Shown piece by piece: positions 57,593 through 64,000 of a stretch of 64,000 bases of DNA. The stretch spans positions 48,349,594 to 48,413,593 of the forward strand of contig CM055111.1 of NCBI GenBank assembly GCA_029204225.1. The letters are read 5' to 3'. A program made the position numbers and the translations under genes. The notes under the pieces were generated by a model, which saw only the letters and a program-made list of their open reading frames with translations, made no database searches and was not told the origin of the DNA. This stretch comes from Diphasiastrum complanatum. Lineage: Eukaryota > Streptophyta > Lycopodiopsida > Lycopodiales > Lycopodiaceae. The number at the start of each line of letters is the position of its first letter. Positions within the stretch are counted from its first letter, which is position 1.

Positions 57593-58607
57593 TCAAGATT
57601 GCAATTTCAAGCAATATTTCATATTCTTGACTAGCTCTAAATTGCCACCTTTCCTTTTGTGTTGTTGAAGCCCTTTGAGACCAACCTCTTGATCTTTCTC
57701 TTGACCATCAAAGTCATTGAACAAACTTTGTTTTCCGGATCCATTACTTGATTCTCCAACATGAAAACCATGAGAACCAATATCCACTTGCATAGCATCA
57801 TCTACACAAGAAGATTTTTCAAAACATGTGAGTAAAGCAAAGTGAGTCGCTTCCACTTGCTTACCTTTATCTTGAACATCAAAGATATGAATATCTTCAT
57901 ACCCAAACCTCTGGAAATACTCCCTCTCAAACATATGATCTAGATCCAACAAGATCTCATCGATGCTTGATCTCGATCTTTCATAAAGGTTAGTGAAAAC
58001 AATGCCACCATCATAAATCAAAAGATAGATTCCAAACTTTATATCCAACATGAAGTACAGTAGGTGAAGATGAGTATCAACCTAATAAATCTAGCCCTCT
58101 TGAGTCCATAACAACCTCAATAAGCTCACCAATGATATCTCCCTTTCCTTGAAGAAATTGCCTCTCGATTTGCTCCATGTAATCTTCTTCAACCAACCTT
58201 TTGCCATCTCGATCATGAGTGATCAATTCACAATCATAGAATCCTTTGAGTTGATGAAGAGATGTGAGATCCATGCCTTGGATCTTCCCAAGAACCAATC
58301 TTCCATTGCTCTTTCCTTCATAAGACTCCCTCTTAATGATTGCATCATAAGCAGTAGAAACCTCAAAGACATTAGAAGCCAAGGAAAAAATGATTAGTAC
58401 CTTCAACATAAGGATGATTGAAGTACTCTCTTTTTTCAAACAAGAACTTCTACTCAATGTTTTAGGTAATGACTCATATGATAATGATTCTTCCTCACTA
58501 TCATTCACAATGACATCATTCAAAGTACATCCTACTTTGAACTCTTCACATACTTTTCTCTCTTGACTTGTGACTATCTCCCTCACCAAGTCTCTTGATA
58601 GAAACAT
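57593..58607 (-). pseudogene. antisense accessory gene of unknown function beside an LTR, one frameshift
   Basis: Two minus-strand frames, 58607-58077 (MFLSRDLVREIVTSQE..., 176 codons) and 58051-57593 (MLDIKFGIYLLIYDGG..., 152 codons). The second frame is open back to the end of the first (reading VDTHLHLLYFMLDIKFG), so a one-base shift at about 58077 separates parts of one ~340-residue ancestral protein. It has charged, soluble-looking composition, a short hydrophobic stretch (MLKVLIIFSLASNVF) and a Gly/Ser/Gln-rich tail; no family recognised. It lies 75 bases from a plus-strand polypurine tract and LTR start, on the opposite strand, like the antisense ORFs known between pol and 3' LTR of some plant retrotransposons. 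Confidence 0.55.
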
Positions 58608-58680
58608 TTAGGTTTGGAGTCACACAAAAGGTTCTGTGTAGAACTAAGTTTGAAGGTCAAGGCATTCAAGGATTCAAATT

Positions 58681-59276
58681 AAGGGGGAGTGTTGGATTAT
58701 TCTCCTTCTTACCAATTGACTAATCGGTTTTAATCTTCATCCATTGTTTAATCCAGTTTTGCATATTTTTTATGTGTGTTTACACAATCTGTAGAATTAT
58801 AAGTGTTTTTACATAGTCTGTAGAATTACACGGAGTTTACGACAGTGTCGCATTTTTCACCTGACAGAAATCTCGTGTAAAATCACAGTGTCACATTTTT
58901 TGCTTTTTTCAAAGAGCTTCAAATGTTAAGGAAATGACTCTAGCAAAGTGTGAGGGCAACCCTAAATGAGATTTAAGGGCACCTTCTCCTTTTTCGTATT
59001 TTTCGCAAAAATACCGACAGTTTCACCTGTGGCTGTTTTAGTTCATTTCTGCAGAGCTACAGTTTTGGTTCATTTATGTAGACAGAACATTTATGGCCAA
59101 CTTCACTGCTTATCAACAATCAAGGACAAGGACCGGATGGATGCCAGCGGATCACCAGCCAACTGGCGATCGCAATTGACGATCTAATTTCTTAGTATAT
59201 AGTTGTTCATATTCATACAGTTTCAATCATCTGAAATTCATTGAAAATCAGAATTATCAGAAGCATTTGAATAGTT

Positions 59277-59316
<40 letters not shown>

Positions 59317-59800
59317 CCTGCGAGCTTGAACACTCCTAAGTATTCTTGCTCACTTATTAGAGTTGTTTTAGAGATTGCTATTGCGCCACTGCTTATGAAC
59401 ATTGCGCTTAATTCAGACTTTCATTTTAGCCGTTCAAAGATAGCATAGAATACGCGGCTTCGATCCGCAACTTATTGTACTCATTTACTTCTGTTACGTT
59501 TTCATACAGAATCAATACAATTCAGCTTTCATCTCAGAATGTATGCGTTTCTGTATTTCTTCGTGACCAATTCGTAAACAATTCGCAACTAATTATTTGT
59601 CTGATAATTTTTTATGCTTAATTGTTTGGCTACATAATCACTGTAGTACTGGAGATTTCAAAGTTAGTTACTATAAGTTCAAACATGATTTCTATCACTA
59701 TTGTCTTGTTTGAAATTGATAGGCGTAGTCATGCATTGGAAAGATGAAGATAGTTTATGTCGTCATGCATGAAAAGTTTTTTTTCTAGACACACGAATTA
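58681..59800 (+). repeat. polypurine tract and start of a copia-type LTR
   Basis: AAGGGGGAG at 58681-58689 followed at 58690 by TGTTGGATTATTCTCC, a classic copia 3' LTR start. The LTR's right end is not fixed; the given end is approximate. It contains a (CT)n tract at about 59278-59312. No matching 5' LTR in the window. Confidence 0.6.
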
Positions 59801-59828
59801 TTTTCATTCATTTCTTTTCGAGCTAGAC

Positions 59829-60133
59829 CTACCTTCTGCACACCACTTTCTGACATTCATAAAGTTTCTTCAAAGCTTCCCAAGCCTCCAAAGATGATGT
59901 GCACTTACCAACTTCCTTGAGAAGCTCATTGGTAACATTCATCTTAATTATGTGTAGAGATTTATTTGCTCTCTTGTCAGACCTCACTTGATCTTGAGGT
60001 ACTTGAGGCCTCTCCTCCACACCTGCAACAATCTCCATCAACTCATTCATCTCCAATAAGGAGGACAAGTAGAATAGTTGATTGAGGTGAGTCTATCATT
60101 GCTATCCAACATGAAGCCTCCACTTGTAGCCAT
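59829..60133 (-). pseudogene. copia Gag N-terminal fragment
   Basis: Starts at the ATG complementary to 60131-60133 (MATSGGFMLDSNDRL), shifts frame near 60070, then reads SSLLEMNELMEIVAGVEE and HIIKMNVTNELLKEVGKC to a cut-off at 59829. Same Gag family as 45837-46140. The leader and primer site lie to the right (60134-60727). Confidence 0.8.
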
Positions 60134-60715
60134 GTTGAAGTGACTTGATCTTCTCTTTCAACTTGTTCCAATGACCAAATCACTCTCTTGAATGTCAACA
60201 AATGAACTATATCACAAAGATATAAAACCTCTCAAATCTCTTCTAGCACTTCTGATTAGAAAATCAACACATAGAATAGTGAAATCTTGATAAACCTATG
60301 ATCTATCCTCAATCTAATGATTCTTGCCACTTACTAAGATTGAAACACACTCAAATAAAGTTCATTAACTTCACAAACTAGAGATTCAATCAAAATTAGG
60401 GTTTTGACAAAATCACAAAAAATTGAATATCTCAAATTCTACATGCAATTTCTAAAAACTTGATATATCATCTTGTAGCCTTCACTGAGACCTTCCTCAT
60501 GCACCAAAAATTGGCTAATTCCAGTAAACCAAGTGTGAAATCGGGATTGATCAAGTATATAAACCTATAATGAGTTTTGACCTACAAAAGATCAATTCTA
60601 CATATGCAAAAATGGAGATTTTTTAGTAGAAATCAATCTAGCATGCTCTAGCATTGGTAAATCATCCAAATCTTTGATAAAGATGGCTGATCCTTTTATA
60701 ATCTGAAACACAAGA

Positions 60716-60727
60716 GCTCTGATACCA
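60716..60727 (-). other. primer-binding site, tRNA-iMet type
   Basis: Minus TGGTATCAGAGC, directly adjoining the LTR that starts at 60728. Confidence 0.9.
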
Positions 60728-61360
60728 TGTGAAGGATCTTAGATCATTCAAGATCCAATCCATGTCCCTGATCTTTGGTTACAAAAAGGAGCAAACCAAC
60801 AATCCTGCCAATGTAGAAAAATTAGCATCTACATACAAAATGAGATGCAAACTCTAAGAGATACTGATAAAACATGAACCAAAACATAAAATATAGTTGA
60901 TTTCATTACAATTACAGTACCCTACTATATTTCACACGTGTGGAACCAAAAATAGCAATAAATGATCGTTCTACAAATAGAATTGCAAGATAACATCATG
61001 AGAGTGCACCAATGAGTAGTAGAACCCAAATAGAACCATGTATAATGATGAAATGAGAGAGAAAATAGAGAAGATGTGTCTCTCCATGAGTTATATCCTT
61101 TTATAGTAGGTCCAAACCATATTTGGCCACTTGGCTTTCCCTCCAATATGAAAAACCCTACTATTTTGGGTCTAGATTCAATGTACCCAAACTCAAAAAG
61201 TTTTTCTCTAAGTCTAAAATGAGTTTTGGCCTCAATTGACAATTTACCAAAATATGACTAAACTTGTTGAAATCTCTCACATATATGTACTAATATTACT
61301 CAAGAAATATAACATTTATTCTAAAATCTTTTCCACCATGGAAATTACTGGATCTGACAA
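60728..61360 (-). repeat. copia 5' LTR (far end approximate)
   Basis: Begins TGTGAAGGATCT next to the primer site at 60716-60727. The right end is placed at a TCTGACA near 61360 only because it ends in CA; the partner LTR is not in the window. Confidence 0.55.
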
Positions 61361-61510
61361 CAGAAATCCGCTGATAGTGCAGATCAGATTTTCAAATGTC
61401 AGGCAAAATTAGTAGAAACAGATAATTAAATATAACGTGCCCTTGGATTCGAAATAAAAGGCAATTGATGAGAAGAGATTTGAGGATGAATCTTGATGAC
61501 TCAAAAATCA

Positions 61511-62490
61511 TGTGTCTTATAAGCGTAGTGAAGAAACAAACCGTTTCTATTACCAAAGCTTTTCTAGCTTTCAATTCTCAATTTGACGAAAAGACACGAA
61601 GCAAAAATGTTTGCGAACATCACGACAAGACACGAAACGAAAATGTTTGCAACACGGAATCCTTCGTGCTCCAAAAGACGAAGAAGATCAACCAAGTACC
61701 TTGAAATACAAATCCTTGATTTGATATGGTGACATCAGCAGAAGAGCTTTAGGACGTGGCTAATCCACCACTCTTGTAATCCATGTTTAGTTATAGATGT
61801 TTAATTTGTATGATCATGAATGTTACTTGAAGCGACACAAAAAAGTTCGCGAAATATATACATTTTACTAGATTCATCAAACATATACAGATAGACAAAA
61901 AATACTAAATACAAGTCCGCCTGTGAGCGAGACAATTTTGTAAGAGGATCAATAGATCCAAGAAGTCCGCTAGTAAGCAAGACACTATTCGTGGGAGAAT
62001 ATTATTTTCTCTCACGCCAATGCGCTGTGTGGGTCTATCACATAGTGCTCAAAATCAAGAGGATCAATAGATGATATTGTAGCTACTATGCACATATTAT
62101 TTTGAATTTTGTCTGATTTTGAATAAATTGTTGTCTGCTATTGTTCGTGTCTCTCATTTACTTGTTTTATCAATTCCGCACACTGATTCAATCTTGTTGA
62201 ATGTTGTATTAATCTATAACGTAGATCAGCAATGTCTGTCTACATTCTGGATGATTGTATAAATGATACAGCAGGTAGTGACCAACAATCATATCCGAAC
62301 TCCATCCAAATTGATTTCGTTTGTGACTATTTTTGCTTCGCATTTCGTTTCGCTTTGCGATTACTTCGCTTCAGCAATATCAATATCAGAGCTCGTTCAA
62401 GTTTTGCTTCGTTTCGTTTCGTTTAATTTCGTTTCGTTTCATTACAGAGCCTGATAGATTTACACAATTATTTTTCTAATTTTTTCATCA
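61511..62490 (+). repeat. copia 5' LTR with GTTTC/GAAAC pentamer arrays
   Basis: Starts TGTGTCTTATAAGCG and ends TTTTTCATCA. ACGAA-type pentamers lie near 61590-61640 and TTTCGTTTCG arrays near 62335-62445. The start is inferred from alignment to the solo LTR. Confidence 0.75.
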
Positions 62491-62491
62491 A

Positions 62492-62504
62492 TGGTATAAG
62501 AGCC
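62492..62504 (+). other. primer-binding site, tRNA-iMet type (one mismatch)
   Basis: TGGTATAAGAGCC, one base off the consensus, one base after the LTR end. Confidence 0.8.
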
Positions 62505-62599
62505 TGTTATAGTCTGACATAGCCACAAAGTTATCAGATCTAGGAGGCTAAGCATTCAAGACAAATAACCATTAACAGGTGAGAACACAATTCACAGCA

Positions 62600-64000
62600 A
62601 TGGCTTCAATAAGCAGTATACAATCAAATATTTGTACAATCCTCGACTCATCAGGATCTAACTTCCTAGCATGGAAGGTTAAGACCTCACTTATACTAAA
62701 GGGAGAAGAATTATTTTCCTAGATAGATGGCACCGAGGAGATGCCTACAACTACAGGCAAGGAACTACGCAAATGGAGGAAGAAGAATGACAAGGCAGTA
62801 GTCGTGTTATCATCATCCATCGAGAATAGCCTGACTCTTGACCTGGATACACTCTCTAAAGCAAAAGAGATGTGGGATATTTACTCACAAGATTTTAGAC
62901 AAAATCACGTAGTCAGATCATGCTACTCGAAGATCAGTTGACAAATCTACAATGGGACGACAAAGACCTCACTTCCTTTATCAGGAAGATGAAGGATCTG
63001 TTTCTTTCATTATACAATTCTAGAGTGGAAAATGCAGTATCAGTAGAGAAGTAGGTTACTTATCTGTTAAGAGCTTTACCAAGATCCTTCCAGACAACCA
63101 GAATGCTGCTAGCAAAGGATCCTACTATGATACTCGAAAAGACATTCGTCGAGATTCGAGAAGAAGTCAAATCTCAAGAGCACCTTGATCACAAGAATGC
63201 TTCTAACCAAGCTCTCTACAACAACAAGGAGAAGACAAAGAAGCAATTCAAGCCTAAGAGGGAGTATGATCGAAATCAGGATCGAGATCAGCAATCAGAA
63301 GGAGCCAGCAAAGGAAAATGGAGGAACAAAGAAAAGCTGAAACAACAGAGTGGAGACAAGAAGACATGCGTGAGATGCAAATGCGAAGGACATATTGTCG
63401 ATTTGTGTTGGCTAAATCCGAAAATTGAGTGTATCCACTATCATAAGAAGGGTCATGCAGCCATAGACTGCCACTAGAACCCAAGAAACAAACAAGCTCA
63501 AGGCAGACAAGAGAACAATAATAGTTCATCCTACGTCGAAGAACCAGAGAGCTCAAAGATGGGTGAAGAAAGATCGAATCACGAAAATTTGACCACCTAC
63601 ATCTGTGTAGACATGTGTGCAGTATCAACACCTGACACACAGGAGATAATCCTTGATTCGGGAGCTACCTCACACTTCATTACATCAAGATGGATCATGT
63701 TTGATTTTTGAAGTACATATCCATCAAGATTTATCATTCTTGGAGATGGATCAAGGCATTAAGTGAATGGTATTGGTTCATTATGGCTCAACACAAACTA
63801 AAAAGACAGACGACTCGAAGATGTTCTGTGCGTGCCTATACTACAGTAGGACTTGCTATTAGTGACAAGAATAGTTGATGCAGGGATGCGTGTAACGTTT
63901 TCAGATGAAGCATGCAATGTTGTTGATGCAAGCACCAGTACACTGATCACTCGAGGTAGAAGAAAAGGGAACATGTATCACCTGAAGGTACGCCTACCTG
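62600..64000 (+). pseudogene. copia Gag and protease, decayed, open-ended at window edge
   Basis: ATG at 62600 (MASISSIQSNICTILDSSGS, NFLAWKVKTSLILKGEE). A stop replaces a codon at about 62720; frame changes occur near 62940 and 63055. The C-terminal half of Gag is open at 63103-63477 and Lys/Asn/Gln-rich, with two knuckles: CVRCKCEGHIVDLC and a degenerate CIHYHKKGHAAIDC. The protease active site IILDSGATSHF sits at about 63650, then further stops. Expected integrase, RT and RNase H would follow outside the window. Confidence 0.85.

Larger units (their letters stand above)
61511..64000 (+). mobile_element. Ty1/copia element, 5' end; continues beyond the window
   Basis: LTR 61511-62490 (about 980 bp), primer-binding site 62492-62504, Gag from 62600, protease near 63650. 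A related solo LTR lies inverted at 42902-44029. The right part is outside the window. Confidence 0.82.

Noticed and set aside
59278..59312. CT tract at 59.3 kb as another LINE insertion site
   Set aside because: No LINE sequence adjoins it; it lies inside a copia-type LTR.

Overview
This is a stretch of plant nuclear chromosome built almost entirely from nested, mostly dead transposable elements, with small pieces of host genes between them. It is plant because the retroelement primer-binding sites match plant initiator-Met and Asp tRNAs, the terminal exons of a plant-type HAD hydrolase are present, spliced BED/DUF659 hAT transposase genes occur, and plant telomere-like TTTAGGG doublets recur. 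The density of elements points to a large genome. I lean toward a seed-free plant such as a fern or lycophyte, but that is a weak inference. Nothing prokaryotic, viral or organellar was seen.

Region 1 (1-8.25 kb): the 3' two thirds of a spliced hAT transposase gene (+, with a nonsense codon and a frameshift). Next is a long inverted repeat (arms about 1.0 and 1.15 kb around a 1.5 kb gene-free spacer). Then comes the 5' part of a second hAT gene (-), which stops at a (CT)n tract, followed by CT/CA microsatellites.

Region 2 (8.25-24 kb): three head-to-tail copies (A, B, C) of one L1-like LINE family with a coiled-coil/RRM ORF1 and an APE endonuclease/RT ORF2. They are bounded by CT or CTTT microsatellites. 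Copy A is split by a young, nearly intact Ty3/gypsy chromovirus (9055-15317, minus) with a perfect 5-bp target duplication and 99% identical LTRs. Copy C has lost its reverse transcriptase.

Region 3 (24-38.1 kb): a heavily deleted Ty1/copia remnant, then the last four recognisable exons of a HAD-superfamily hydrolase gene (26967-29961), with a gypsy fragment in one intron. A decayed copia element (32537-37494, minus) follows, then an old fragment of the same LINE family.

Region 4 (38.1-64 kb): an isolated spliced exon of an unidentified gene, a T/G-rich A-poor tract and a ~320-bp tandem repeat. Two copies of a Tat/Athila-like gypsy element are present. The first is interrupted by a solo copia LTR and then by a pol-less copia. 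The second carries a tRNA-Asp-like primer site, and a 244-bp MITE lies just upstream of it. Last come an antisense accessory gene beside a polypurine tract and LTR, another copia gag remnant, and the 5' end of a further copia element running off the right edge.

The coding inventory is dominated by retroelement Gag, protease, integrase, reverse transcriptase and RNase H. The only confidently recognised host gene is the HAD hydrolase; two other short exon-like pieces are unidentified. The most interesting signals are the microsatellite-bounded LINE array with a co-varying 3' hairpin, the foldback-like inverted repeat, the antisense gene next to an LTR, and the paired ACGT boxes in the young LTR.
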